Shown: piece after piece, positions 50,149 through 59,157 of the stretch
How the letters are laid out: each line of letters begins with the position of its first letter
How positions within the stretch are numbered: the first letter of the stretch is position 1
NCBI RefSeq assembly: GCF_020907985.1
Contig: NZ_JAJJPA010000023.1
Location: 1-64,000 of the forward strand
DNA: 64,000 bases
Direction: 5' to 3'
Source of the DNA: Kitasatospora humi
GTDB lineage: Bacteria; Actinomycetota; Actinomycetes; Streptomycetales; Streptomycetaceae
The notes under the pieces: generated by a model
Told to the model about the DNA's origin: nothing
Seen by the model: only the letters and a program-made list of their open reading frames with translations
Database searches by the model: none
Made by a program: the position numbers and the translations under genes

Positions 50149-51204
50149 ATGCGCCGCTACGGCAAGGACGCCGACGAGGACGACATCCGCAACCGCCCGG
50201 GCCGCCGGGGCTCCCGGCCGCGGACCAGGATCCGGCCCAAGCACGAGGACGCCGCCGAGGCGATGGTGCTCACCGTCGACCGCGGCCGGCTGACCTGCCT
50301 GGTCGAGCCGGGCACCAAGCGGGAGCGGGCGGTCACCGCCATGAAGGCCCGCGAACTGGGCCGCAAGGGCGTCGTGGTGGGCGACAGCGTCAGCCTGGTC
50401 GGCGACCTGTCGGGCGAGCCCGACACGCTGGCCCGGATCGTCCGGGTCGGCGAGCGCACCTCGGTGCTGCGCCGCACCGCGGACGACGACGACCCGTACG
50501 AGCGGATCGTGGTGGCCAACGCCGACCAGCTGGCCATCGTCACCGCGCTGGCCAACCCGGAGCCGCGGCCCCGGCTGATCGACCGCTGCCTGGTGGCGGC
50601 CTACGACGCCGGGATGGAGCCGCTGCTGGTGCTCACCAAGTCCGACCTGGCATCCGCCGAACCCCTGCTGGAGGCCTACGCCCCGCTGGGCATCGCCCAT
50701 GTGGTGACCCGCCGGGACGAGCTGGCCGACGCCGGCGCCGAGGCGGTCCGCGAACACCTGCGCGGCCGCGCCACGGTATTCATCGGCCACTCCGGGGTGG
50801 GCAAGACCACCCTGGTGAACGCGCTGGTGCCCGAGCGGCAGCGGACCACCGGGCAGGTCAACGCCGTCACCGGCCGGGGCCGGCACACCACCGTCTCGGC
50901 GCTGGCGCTGCGGCTGCCCCCGCCACCGGGGGTGAAGGAGGGCTCCAAGGCTGCCCTGAACTCGGGCTGGGTGATCGACACACCCGGGTTCCGGTCCTTC
51001 GGCCTCTCCCACATCGACCCGTCCCGGGTGATCCACGCCTTCCCCGACCTGGAGCCCGGCACCGTCGACTGCCCACGCGCCTGCAGCCACGACGAGCCGG
51101 ACTGCGCCCTGGACGCCTGGGTGACCGACGGCCACGCCGAGCCCGCCCGGCTCTACTCGCTGCGCCGGCTGCTCGCCTCCCGGGAGGCCCGGGAGGGGGA
51201 CTGA
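50149..51204 (+). CDS. rsgA: ribosome small-subunit-dependent GTPase RsgA
   Basis: 351 residues. Circularly permuted GTPase order: an OB-fold-like N-terminus (VLTVDRGRLTCLVEPG), G4-type TKSDL, then P-loop GHSGVGKTTLVNAL, DTPGFRSFG (G3), and a zinc finger CPRACSHDEPDC. It helps mature the 30S ribosomal subunit. The first 35 residues are basic and disordered. Downstream of aroA by 16 bases. Confidence 0.94.
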   Translation: MRRYGKDADEDDIRNRPGRRGSRPRTRIRPKHEDAAEAMVLTVDRGRLTCLVEPGTKRERAVTAMKARELGRKGVVVGDSVSLVGDLSGEPDTLARIVRVGERTSVLRRTADDDDPYERIVVANADQLAIVTALANPEPRPRLIDRCLVAAYDAGMEPLLVLTKSDLASAEPLLEAYAPLGIAHVVTRRDELADAGAEAVREHLRGRATVFIGHSGVGKTTLVNALVPERQRTTGQVNAVTGRGRHTTVSALALRLPPPPGVKEGSKAALNSGWVIDTPGFRSFGLSHIDPSRVIHAFPDLEPGTVDCPRACSHDEPDCALDAWVTDGHAEPARLYSLRRLLASREAREGD

Positions 51205-51289
51205 CGGTGTGCCGGGCGGCGGTCCCGGGCCTTTCGAGTGACAGTAGGGCGTACTGCCGATCGTCCCGAGGCGTCGAGGAGGCGACCCT

Positions 51290-51613
51290 GTGGCCTGGCT
51301 CATGGTGGTCCTCGCCGGCTTGCTGGAGACCGGGTTCGCGGTCAACCTCAAGCTCAGCCACGGCTTCACCCGGCCGGCCCCTACCATCGCCTTCGCCCTC
51401 TTCGCGCTCGCCAGCTTCGGGCTGCTCACCGCCTCCCTCAAGCACCTCCCGGTGGGCAGCGCCTACGCCGTGTGGACCGGCATCGGCGCGGCCGGCACCG
51501 CGGTCTACGGGATGGTCTGGCTGAACGAGTCCACCGCCACCCTCAAGCTGGTCTCCATCACCCTGGTCATCGCCGGAGTCGTCGGCCTCCAACTGAGCGG
51601 AAGCGGTCATTGA
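51290..51613 (+). CDS. SMR family exporter, Gdx/SugE type
   Basis: 107 residues from GTG 51290. Four helices with the essential Glu13 in LAGLLETGFAVNLKLSHGF and the Gdx/SugE signature LPVGSAYAVWTGIGAAGTAV. Gdx proteins export guanidinium with proton exchange; the sequence fits that group better than EmrE multidrug proteins. No guanidine riboswitch was recognised in the 85 bases before it. Confidence 0.9.
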   Translation: MAWLMVVLAGLLETGFAVNLKLSHGFTRPAPTIAFALFALASFGLLTASLKHLPVGSAYAVWTGIGAAGTAVYGMVWLNESTATLKLVSITLVIAGVVGLQLSGSGH

Positions 51614-51692
51614 GGATCGGTACCGGTCATTGACCTTCGGCCCACCGTGCGGTATGCCCACCATGGGGCGCGTCAGCTCTCAGGAGGTCGTG

Positions 51693-52253
51693 ATGACCGT
51701 GGTCGATGAAAGCGCGCACAGCATCCTCGAAGGCATCGAGGTTCCCGAGGGCTTCCGGGTGGAACTCATCAACGGGAACGTCATCGTGTCACCCTCGCGG
51801 AAACCGCTGCACTGGAAGATCCAGCGAGATCTGTTCCGCCAGTTCTTTCTGCAATCGGACTGGGAGGTCGGCACTGATCAGACCATCAGACACCCCGACT
51901 ACACCGACGAGCCCCAGCCCGACTTCTTCGCCATGCCCGCGAGCGCCCCGGTGGACCTGGAGGGCAGCTACCCCGCGGAGCGGATGACCCTGGTGGCCGA
52001 GGTCCTCTCCCGCAGCACCAGGGGCATCGACCTGGTCGACAAGGTCGAGCTCTACGCCCGCTTCGGCATCCCGTTCTACCTGGTCGTCGATCCGTTCAAG
52101 CGGGAGTCCACGCTGCACTGCTTCCTCGAACACGGCCGCTACGGCAACGCGGTGACCATCGAGTTCGGCCGTGCCATCGCGCTGCCCGAGCCCTTCCGCT
52201 TCAGCATCGACACCAGTGCCTTCCCCGCCTACCGGTCCGCCGACGGCTGCTGA
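51693..52253 (+). CDS. Uma2 family endonuclease-like protein
   Basis: 186 residues from ATG 51693 with CAGGAGG 8 bases before. Uma2 pattern: VELINGNVIVSPSRKPLHWKI, EPQPDFFAMP (catalytic Asp), TLVAEVLSRSTRGIDLVDKVELYARFGIPFYLVVDP (E...K core). It diverges clearly from the 10876 copy, so this is not a recent duplication. Single gene between gdx-like and hisN. Biological role unknown. Confidence 0.88.
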   Translation: MTVVDESAHSILEGIEVPEGFRVELINGNVIVSPSRKPLHWKIQRDLFRQFFLQSDWEVGTDQTIRHPDYTDEPQPDFFAMPASAPVDLEGSYPAERMTLVAEVLSRSTRGIDLVDKVELYARFGIPFYLVVDPFKRESTLHCFLEHGRYGNAVTIEFGRAIALPEPFRFSIDTSAFPAYRSADGC

Positions 52254-52312
52254 CCGTCCGGCACGCGAGCCGAACTGTCCAGTTCCGCACACGGCTGGGT
52301 ACTGTTCGACCC

Positions 52313-53110
52313 ATGGCCGACTACCACGATGACCTCCGCCTCGCCCACGTACTCGCCGACTCGGCCGACTCGGTCACCCTGGAGCGTTTCCGGGCGCTGG
52401 ACCTGAAGATCGAGACCAAGCCCGACCTGACGCCGGTGAGCGACGCCGACAAGGCCACCGAGGAGCTGGTCCGCTCGGTGCTGCAGCGGGCCCGGCCGCG
52501 GGACGCGGTGCTCGGCGAGGAGTTCGGACTGGTCGGCTCGGGGCCGCGGCGCTGGGTGATCGACCCGATCGACGGGACCAAGAACTACATCCGCGGCGTG
52601 CCGGTCTGGGCCACCCTGATCGCGCTGCTGGAGGACGGACCGGACGGCGAGCAGCAGCCGGTGGTCGGCATAGTGTCGGCGCCCGCGCTGCAGCGGCGCT
52701 GGTGGGCCGCCAAGGGGCTGGGCGCGTACGCCGGGCGCAGCCTGGCCAGGGCCGAGCGGATCCAGGTCTCCCGGGTCTCCCGGATCGAGGACGCCTCGCT
52801 CTCCTACTCCTCGCTCAGCGGCTGGGAGGAGCGCGGCCGGCTGGACCCGTTCCTGGACCTCACCCGGGCCTGCTGGCGGACCCGGGCGTACGGCGACTTC
52901 TGGTCGTACATGATGCTGGCCGAGGGCGCGGTGGACATCGCCGCCGAGCCGGAGCTGAGCCTGTGGGACATGGCGGCCCCCTGCGTCGTGGTGCAGGAGG
53001 CCGGCGGCCGGTTCACCGGGCTGGACGGCATCGACGGACCGAACGGCGCCGACGCGGTGGCCTCCAACGGCCTGCTGCACCAGGAGGCGCTGCGCCGGCT
53101 GAGCGTGTGA
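52313..53110 (+). CDS. hisN: histidinol-phosphatase (inositol-monophosphatase fold)
   Basis: 265 residues. LGEEFG (metal Glu), DPIDGTKNYIRG (metal Asp and substrate loop) and LWDMAAPCVVVQEAGGRF are the family marks. The sequence fits actinobacterial HisN, which dephosphorylates histidinol phosphate in histidine synthesis; other IMPase roles are possible. ATG 52313. Convergent with the Sel1-repeat gene, 6 bases between stops. Confidence 0.88.
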   Translation: MADYHDDLRLAHVLADSADSVTLERFRALDLKIETKPDLTPVSDADKATEELVRSVLQRARPRDAVLGEEFGLVGSGPRRWVIDPIDGTKNYIRGVPVWATLIALLEDGPDGEQQPVVGIVSAPALQRRWWAAKGLGAYAGRSLARAERIQVSRVSRIEDASLSYSSLSGWEERGRLDPFLDLTRACWRTRAYGDFWSYMMLAEGAVDIAAEPELSLWDMAAPCVVVQEAGGRFTGLDGIDGPNGADAVASNGLLHQEALRRLSV

Positions 53111-53116
53111 GGCCGG

Positions 53117-55072
53117 TCAGGCCGTCATCTCCGGATGGAGTGCGTCCAGGAGGCGGGCGGCCCGCTCGGCGACCTCGGCCGGGCCGTAGTCGGCCGCCCG
53201 CCGGCACCAGCTCTCCGCCTGCACCGGCTCGCCCCGCCGCAGCGCCAGCAGGGCGAGCCGCAGCGCGGCCCGGCCGTGCCCGGCGTCGGCGGCCCGGGTG
53301 TACCAGATCATCGCCTCCGGCTCGCGGTCCTGACGGGCCAGCAACAGGCCCAGGTTGAAGGCGGCGCTGCGGCTGCCGGACTCGGCGGCCCGCCGGTACC
53401 AGCTCTCGGCGATCTCCAGCGCGCCGCGCTCGGCGGCCCGCACGCCGATGCGCACCTGGGCCCGGCTGTGCCCGGCGTCGGCCGCCACCGCGTACCAGTG
53501 CTCGGCCTCCTCGCCGGCGTCGCCGCGCCGGTCGAGCAGCGAGGCCAGTCGGAACGCGCCCTCGGCGGAGCCGCCCTCGGCCGCCTGCCGGTAGCGCTCC
53601 ATGGCCGCGGGCAGGTCGCCGCGCTGCTCCTTGGCCACCGCCAGCTGCAGGGCCGCCTCGCCGTGCCCGCCGGCCGCGGCCCGGGCGTACCACTCGTGGG
53701 CCTGCTGCTGCTCGCCGCGCCCGGCGTGCAGCACTCCCAGGTTGAAGGCGCCGTCCACGCTGCCGGCCTCGGCCGCCTTGGAGAACCAGGGCTCGGCGCC
53801 CGCCTCGTCGCCGCGCTGCAGCAGCACCACGGCCAGCGCGTTGCAGGCCTCCCGGTGCCCGGCGTAGGCGGCCCGGCGGTACCACTGCTCGGCCTGCGCG
53901 TCCCGCCCGGCACCGGCGCAGAGCAGGCCCAGGTTGAAGGCGCCGTTGTGGTCGCCGGCGTCCAGCGCGGCCCGGTACCAGCGCTCGGCGGCGCCGTCCT
54001 CGCCACGCCCGGCGTGCAGCGCGCCCAGCGCGTTGGCCGCGTTGCCGTCCCCGGCCTCGGCCGCCTCCTGCCACCACTCGGCGGCCGACGGCAGGTCGCC
54101 GGCGTCCCGCAGCAGGAAGCCCAGCGCGCAGGCGGCGCGCGGCTCGCCGTTCTGCGCCGCCTGCCGGTACCAGCGCGCCGCCTCCTCGCGCAGCGCCTGG
54201 TCACCGTCGGCGCGCTGCTCGATCAGCACGCCGAGCCGCAGCGCCGCCCGGGCGTGACTGCGCACCGCGGCCGTGCGGTACCAGGTCTCGGCGCTCTCCT
54301 TGTCGCCGGCCGCCTCGCGCATCCGGGCCAGCCGGTAGGCGGCCTCCCGGTGGCCGGCGTCGGCGGCCAGCTTGAACCAGCGCTCGGCCCGCACGTCGCG
54401 CCGGTGCTCCATCAGGTCGCCCAGCGCGTAGGCGCCGAGCGAGTGCCCCTGGTCGGCGGCGAAGTGCAGCCAGTACTCGGCGGCCTCCTCGTCGCCCTGG
54501 TCGCGCAGGTAGAGGCCGAGGGCGTGGGCGGCCGGGGCGCTGCCGGCCACCGCGGCCTGGCGCCACCACTGGCCTGCCTCGGCCCGGTGGCCGCGCTGGT
54601 GCAGCAGCACGCCGAGGTTGTTGGCGGCGGCCCGCAGGCCGGCGGCGGCCGCACTGCGCAGGTAGGGCTCGGCCTCGTCGAGGTCGCCGCGGCGGAGCAG
54701 CAGCACGCCCAGCTGGCTGGCCGCGCCGGGGTCGCCGGCCTCGGCGGCGGCCCGGTGGCGCTGTTCCAGGGCGGCCGACTCCTGGGCGGCGAGCTCGTTC
54801 TCGAAGCTCTGCGGGTCGGTGGGGTCCAGCAGGGCCGGGGCGCTCGGCTCGGCCGGGTCCGGCACGGCGATGCCGGCCGGGGCCGGGTAGCGTCCGCCGA
54901 CCTGGGGCAGCGGGACCGGTTCCAGGCTCTCCGGGCCGAAGCCGGTGCGGGCCAGGCCGCGCTGGGCCGGCACCGGGGCGGTCTCGGCGGGCGCGGCGAG
55001 CGGCTCGGTGGTGCCGTCGCAGCCGGCCGGGCGGGGGGCAGCGTCGGGCTGGTTCCTGCCGATCAGCTTCAT
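53117..55072 (-). CDS. large Sel1/TPR-repeat protein
   Basis: 651 residues from ATG 55072 (GGGAG upstream). The first 110 residues are Pro/Ala-rich and disordered (start MKLIGRNQPDAA). From about 115 to 645 there are about fourteen 36-residue repeats of the form 'AA..G...AA..LG.L...RG....AE.WYR.AA.AG', a mix of Sel1 and tetratricopeptide types. This would be a curved helical scaffold for binding partners. No enzyme motif or membrane helix. Such repeat proteins are conserved in streptomycetes with unclear function. Confidence 0.9.
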   Translation of the reverse strand: MKLIGRNQPDAAPRPAGCDGTTEPLAAPAETAPVPAQRGLARTGFGPESLEPVPLPQVGGRYPAPAGIAVPDPAEPSAPALLDPTDPQSFENELAAQESAALEQRHRAAAEAGDPGAASQLGVLLLRRGDLDEAEPYLRSAAAAGLRAAANNLGVLLHQRGHRAEAGQWWRQAAVAGSAPAAHALGLYLRDQGDEEAAEYWLHFAADQGHSLGAYALGDLMEHRRDVRAERWFKLAADAGHREAAYRLARMREAAGDKESAETWYRTAAVRSHARAALRLGVLIEQRADGDQALREEAARWYRQAAQNGEPRAACALGFLLRDAGDLPSAAEWWQEAAEAGDGNAANALGALHAGRGEDGAAERWYRAALDAGDHNGAFNLGLLCAGAGRDAQAEQWYRRAAYAGHREACNALAVVLLQRGDEAGAEPWFSKAAEAGSVDGAFNLGVLHAGRGEQQQAHEWYARAAAGGHGEAALQLAVAKEQRGDLPAAMERYRQAAEGGSAEGAFRLASLLDRRGDAGEEAEHWYAVAADAGHSRAQVRIGVRAAERGALEIAESWYRRAAESGSRSAAFNLGLLLARQDREPEAMIWYTRAADAGHGRAALRLALLALRRGEPVQAESWCRRAADYGPAEVAERAARLLDALHPEMTA

Positions 55073-55395
55073 GCCGACTCCCACTCCCCCCGAATGCCTG
55101 GGCTTCGGCCGGGGGCGCACGTCGACTCACGGCCAGTCAACAGCCGTGCCCCGTCCCCCATGTGGTCCATCGTCGCATCACCTGAACACCCGCGTACACC
55201 TGCCCGCGCGATTTTGCCGGGCTAGGCCGAAGCCGGCGGGAATTGCTTCAGCGCTTTGTCGACTTCCCGACACTTGCGTCCCACAAACCCCCGTTGTGCA
55301 AGCGTGATAGTGCGAGCGTGTGCCCATAGTACCGGAAGCTGCGCCACCGCTTATCGGTGGCGCAGCTCCCTGGCGCACGGTCAGTCAACGGGCCG
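55073..55395. other. intergenic region between chitinase end and Sel1/TPR gene
   Basis: 323 bases without a gene. It holds the chitinase terminator at 55337-55367. An AT-richer block around 55235-55330 probably holds the promoter of the minus-strand Sel1/TPR gene. No other structure was seen. Confidence 0.5.
55337..55367 (-). terminator. terminator of the chitinase operon
   Basis: AGCTGCGCCACCG (55337-55349) pairs with CGGTGGCGCAGCT (55355-55367) around a 5-base loop. Confidence 0.75.
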
Positions 55396-57390
55396 TCAGC
55401 TCACAGTGACGTCATCCGCGTAGTAGGTGCCCTGTCCGTACCAGCCGTGCACCCAGACCGTCACCGAGGTGACCGCGGCGCCGGTGGTGAACCTGGTGGA
55501 CAACTGGCTCCAGTCGGGGCCACTCGTCCAGGTCGAGGTGTCCGCACCGGAACCGGTCACCCCGAGGTAGGTGTAGTTGCCGCGCACCCAGCCGGAGAGC
55601 GTGTAGGTGGTGTTCGGCTTGACGGTGACGGTCTGCGAGCACTGGGCGTCATCCGTCGCACTGGCGGCGCCCGCCAGGGCGTAGGAGCCGGAGTGCACCG
55701 GGCTGCTCACCACCGTCCCCAGGTTGCCGCCGCAGGTCCACGGGGTGAGCGTGCCGGTCTCGAAGCCGCCGTTGACCACCGGGCCGCCGGGTGGCGGGGG
55801 CGGGGTGGTGGTGGGGGGTGCGGTGGTCGGCGGGGCGGTGGTCGGGGGTGCCGTGGTGGGGGGTGCCGTGGTGGGCGGGGCGGTGGTGGGAGGTGCCGGG
55901 CAGTTGGCCGCCGAGCCCTTGGTGTCGTTCACCGCGTCGTTGAACAGGGTGGCGTTCGGGTCCAGGTCGTAGAGCGAGAACATGAACGTGCCGCCCATGC
56001 CGTTGCAGTGCAGGTAGTCGGCCTTGGCCTGGAGCGACTGCGGGTCCTCGCCGGACCAGAAGTCGGTGCCGTCGTAGAAGTAGGCGGCCTGCGCGGCCGG
56101 ATCCCAGAAGGTGTCGGCTGCGTTGTCCACCACGCCGGACAGTTCCTTGTACATCCGGATCCCGGCCACGCCGCCGGAGTCCGGTGCGCCCGGCGCGGGT
56201 CCGGTGGCCGTCTGGAACAGCCCGTGGCTGCTGCCGGCCGGCACGCCCGTCCAGCCCCGGTAGTAGAACGGCACACCCATGTTGAGCTTGCCGGCGGGGA
56301 ACCCGCCCGGGATGCCGTACTGCGGATCGCCGACCGTGTACGCCTTGATCGCCTCGTCGATGGAGTACTTGGAGCTGCCGGGGGCGATCGGGTTGGACGG
56401 GTCGGCGGGGTCGTCGTAGAGCGGGGTCTGGTGGTTGGTCGGCCCGGTGGGCTCCCAACCGCCGTGCATGTCATAGGTCATCGGGTCGCCGAACGTCAGA
56501 TACTGGCCGATCTTGCCGGTCTCGACGTTGGAGATCTTGTCCTGGCCGGCCGGCAGCGCCGCGGAGAGCGCGTAGGTCCTGCCGTCGGTGGCGCCCTGGG
56601 CGTTCAGCTCGCTGCGGAACTCGGCAAGCAGCGCGGTGAGGTTCTGCTTGTCGCTCGGCGAGGAGTGGTTGCCGACGTGACCGCCACCGCCCGGGTACTC
56701 CCAGTCGATGTCGAAGCCGTCGAAGATGCCGGCCGCCGTGCCGGTGCCGCCGTAGCCGTTGCGCACCGGCAGGTTCCCCTTGATGAACATGTCGATGCAG
56801 GAGGAGACCAGCTTCTTGCGCGAGGCGTCGGTGGCTGCCGCGTCCGAGAAGTACTTGGAGTAGGTCCAACCGCCGATGCTCAGCAGCACCTTGAGATTGG
56901 GGTGCTTGGCCTTCAGCTCCTGCAGTTGGTGGAAGTTGCCGGCCAGCGGCTGGTTCCAGGTATCGGTCGAGCCGTCCACCGAGGTGCCGTTGGCGAAGGT
57001 CTTGCCGTAGTCGGCGTACGAATCCCCGGCACCGTCACCCGCGTTGGGGTTGTTCTCGTCCTGCGAGGCGGCCGAGTCGGCCTCGAAGCAGGTCAGGTTG
57101 ACGGGGTCGATGTTCTCGAAGTCGTAGATCAGGTAGGTGAGTTTGCCGGCCTCACCGGTGGTGTCCAGGTTCTTCGGGTAGAACGCGTTCTGGTAGACCG
57201 ACCACTGGTCGTAGTAGGCGACGTTCATGCCGCCCGAGGTGGCCGGCGCCCCGGTGGTGTTGCCGGGCACGGCCGCCGGGGCGCTCGCGGTGGCCTGGGC
57301 GTGCGCCGTGCCCAGCACCGAGAGGGCACCGCCCAGCAGGAGTCCGGCCGCGGAGGTCACCGCCCAGGCCGTGCGACTGCTTCTGCGCAT
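55396..57390 (-). CDS. secreted GH18 chitinase with C-terminal carbohydrate-binding domain
   Basis: 664 residues from ATG 57390 after GGAAGAGAA. Signal peptide with cleavage near AHA-Q (about residue 32). The GH18 barrel has SIGGWTYSKYFSD, FDGFDIDWEYPGGGG with catalytic Glu and an inserted alpha+beta-type region, and MTYDMHGGW. These are marks of subfamily A (processive ChiA/ChiC-like). A Thr-Pro linker of PPTTA repeats leads to a jelly-roll domain (GPVVNGGFETGTLTPWTC to the end) of the CenC/CBM4_9-like type. It degrades chitin outside the cell to chitobiose, which the das system takes up. It lies 64 bases after the next chitinase gene, so probably co-transcribed. Confidence 0.93.
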   Translation of the reverse strand: MRRSSRTAWAVTSAAGLLLGGALSVLGTAHAQATASAPAAVPGNTTGAPATSGGMNVAYYDQWSVYQNAFYPKNLDTTGEAGKLTYLIYDFENIDPVNLTCFEADSAASQDENNPNAGDGAGDSYADYGKTFANGTSVDGSTDTWNQPLAGNFHQLQELKAKHPNLKVLLSIGGWTYSKYFSDAAATDASRKKLVSSCIDMFIKGNLPVRNGYGGTGTAAGIFDGFDIDWEYPGGGGHVGNHSSPSDKQNLTALLAEFRSELNAQGATDGRTYALSAALPAGQDKISNVETGKIGQYLTFGDPMTYDMHGGWEPTGPTNHQTPLYDDPADPSNPIAPGSSKYSIDEAIKAYTVGDPQYGIPGGFPAGKLNMGVPFYYRGWTGVPAGSSHGLFQTATGPAPGAPDSGGVAGIRMYKELSGVVDNAADTFWDPAAQAAYFYDGTDFWSGEDPQSLQAKADYLHCNGMGGTFMFSLYDLDPNATLFNDAVNDTKGSAANCPAPPTTAPPTTAPPTTAPPTTAPPTTAPPTTTPPPPPGGPVVNGGFETGTLTPWTCGGNLGTVVSSPVHSGSYALAGAASATDDAQCSQTVTVKPNTTYTLSGWVRGNYTYLGVTGSGADTSTWTSGPDWSQLSTRFTTGAAVTSVTVWVHGWYGQGTYYADDVTVS
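55798..55894 (-). repeat. repeats coding the PPTTA linker of the chitinase
   Basis: Tandem 15-base copies (consensus on the plus strand GGTGGTCGGNGGNGC-like) coding Pro-Pro-Thr-Thr-Ala, about six copies, in frame. Confidence 0.75.
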
Positions 57391-57454
57391 TCGGTTCTCT
57401 TCCTTCTCTCTTCGTGGGGGGAGAGATGACGGGGTGTGGGGCCCCGTGCCGAGG

Positions 57455-59011
57455 TCAGGGCATGCTGTGGAGGTGGCCACCGACCGAGTTGGCGATGGAA
57501 TTGCCGTTGCCCGCATCCCAGTTGGTGGACCAGGTCATCGCGCCGCCGATGCCCGGCCAGCTGGTGGGCGGCTTGAAGGAGCCGCAGCCGGTGCCGCTCG
57601 CCAGGCAGTCCAGCGCGTTGTCCACCACGCTCGGCGGGACGTAGCCGCTGCCCGCCGCACTGGTGGAGGCCGGCACGCCGATCCCCACCTGACTGGGCGC
57701 CAGGCCGCCCTGGAGCTGGATGCAGGCCAGCGCGGTGAGGAAGTCCTCGCTGCCCTGGGCGTACACCTTGCCGTCGCAGCCGTTCATCGAACCCGAGTTG
57801 TAGTACTGGGTGTTGACGATGGTCAGGATGTCCTTCGCGGCCAGCGCCAGCTTGAAGTACTCCATGCCGGTGGACTGCATGTCGATGGTCTGCGGCGCCA
57901 TGGTGAGCACGAAGCCGCTGCCCACCCGGCTCGCCAGCGAGTGCAGCGCCTGGCTCAGATAGGTGGAGTTGACGCCGTTCTCCAGGTCGATGTCGACACC
58001 GTCGAAGCCGTAGGTCTGGATCAAGGCGTAGGCACTGTCGGCGAACGCGGCGGCGGAGGCGGAGTCGCTCACCGAGACGGTGCCGTTCTGACCGCCGACC
58101 GACAGCACCACCTTCTTGCCGGCCGCGCGCTTGGCCGCGATGTCCGCCTTGAACTGGGCGTCGGTGTAGCCGCCCAGCTTGCCGGCGAGGGTCGGATCCA
58201 GGCTGAAGCCGATCGCACCCGGCGTGCCGGTGGCGTTGGCGAAGGCCACCGCGATGATGTCGTAGGCGGGGTTGACGTCGCTGATCCGCTGGTCGGTGGC
58301 GCCGTTGTCGAAGTCCTGCCAGTAGCCGGTCAGCAGGTGCTTGCTGCCGCCCGGGGGCTGGGAGGTCGGCGGCGGCGTGGTGGGCGGCTGGGAGGTCGGC
58401 GGCGCCGTGGTCGGCGGCTGGGAGGTCGGCGGTGCCGTCGTGGGGGTCGGCGAGCCGGTGCCGCCCGGCCCGGAGAGCACCAGGTCGTCCGCTCCGTAGG
58501 CGCCGGTGCCGTACCAGCCGTGCAGGTAGACGGTGACACTGGTGGTGCCGGCGCCGGTGGTGAAGGTGGTCTTCAGCTGGTTCCAGGCGGAATTGCTGCT
58601 CCAGGTGGAGGTGTCGGTGCCGCCGGTACCGCTGTCGCCCAGGTAGACGTAGTTGCCCCGCACCCAGCCGCTCAGCGTGTACGTCGAGTCGGGCAGCACC
58701 GCGACCTGCTGGGTGCACTGCGCGTCGTCGCTGCCCGCCGGGGTCGCCTGCAGGGCGTAACTCCCGCTGTGCACCGGGCTGGTGACCGCGGCGCCGGAGT
58801 TCGCGGTACAGCTCCAACCGGCCAGGGTGCCGGATTCGAAACCGGGGTTCTGCAGCAGGTCGGCGGCGTCGGCGCCGGCGGCGCTGCCGGTGGTGAGCAA
58901 CACGGCGCCGCTCACCACGACGGCGAAGGCCGCCACGCCCGCCAACGCGGTTGCGAGCACGGGTCTGCCGGGCGGCTCATGGCCGTGGATCTGTCTGGTC
59001 GCTCGGTGCAC
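57455..59011 (-). CDS. secreted GH18 chitinase with N-terminal carbohydrate-binding domain
   Basis: 518 residues from GTG 59011 with AAGGAG 8 bases before. Signal peptide (hydrophobic LATALAGVAAFAVVVSGAVL). The N-terminal jelly-roll domain (about 50-180) is homologous to the C-terminal domain of the neighbouring chitinase. A Pro/Thr/Ser linker (PPTSQPPTTAPPTSQPPTTP) precedes a compact GH18 barrel with LSVGGQNGTVSVS, FDGVDIDLEN (catalytic Glu) and TMAPQTIDMQ. This is the shorter subfamily without the insertion. First gene of the pair; its upstream DNA holds a DasR box. Expected to act with the other chitinase on chitin. Confidence 0.93.
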   Translation of the reverse strand: MHRATRQIHGHEPPGRPVLATALAGVAAFAVVVSGAVLLTTGSAAGADAADLLQNPGFESGTLAGWSCTANSGAAVTSPVHSGSYALQATPAGSDDAQCTQQVAVLPDSTYTLSGWVRGNYVYLGDSGTGGTDTSTWSSNSAWNQLKTTFTTGAGTTSVTVYLHGWYGTGAYGADDLVLSGPGGTGSPTPTTAPPTSQPPTTAPPTSQPPTTPPPTSQPPGGSKHLLTGYWQDFDNGATDQRISDVNPAYDIIAVAFANATGTPGAIGFSLDPTLAGKLGGYTDAQFKADIAAKRAAGKKVVLSVGGQNGTVSVSDSASAAAFADSAYALIQTYGFDGVDIDLENGVNSTYLSQALHSLASRVGSGFVLTMAPQTIDMQSTGMEYFKLALAAKDILTIVNTQYYNSGSMNGCDGKVYAQGSEDFLTALACIQLQGGLAPSQVGIGVPASTSAAGSGYVPPSVVDNALDCLASGTGCGSFKPPTSWPGIGGAMTWSTNWDAGNGNSIANSVGGHLHSMP

Positions 59012-59095
59012 GGGGCAACTCCTTGATGGCGGATGCGGGCGTGGGGGTGGGAGTGCGAAGCAGGCCGAGAGCACCTCCGGCCCGTTCGCACGCGG

Positions 59096-59129
59096 GGGCG
59101 GGGGGCCGGGGGCCGGGGCCGGGGCCGGA
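59096..59129 (+). repeat. GGGGCC-type G-rich repeat in the chitinase leader
   Basis: Five to six runs of four or five G separated by CC on the plus strand, able to form a G-quadruplex. It lies between the dre box and the chitinase start; the transcript carries the C-rich complement. Confidence 0.7.
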
Positions 59130-59134
59130 CTCAG

Positions 59135-59150
59135 AATGGACTAGACCAAA
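59135..59150. promoter_or_regulatory. DasR-responsive element upstream of the chitinase pair
   Basis: AATGGACTAGACCAAA matches the dre core TGGnCTAGACCA. It is 124 bases before the chitinase start, and 8 bases past the end of the SARP gene. Confidence 0.85.
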
Positions 59151-59157
59151 TGGGCGG

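Noticed and set aside
51205..51289. Guanidine riboswitch before the SMR exporter
   Set aside because: None of the conserved guanidine-I, -II or -III core sequences could be found by eye.
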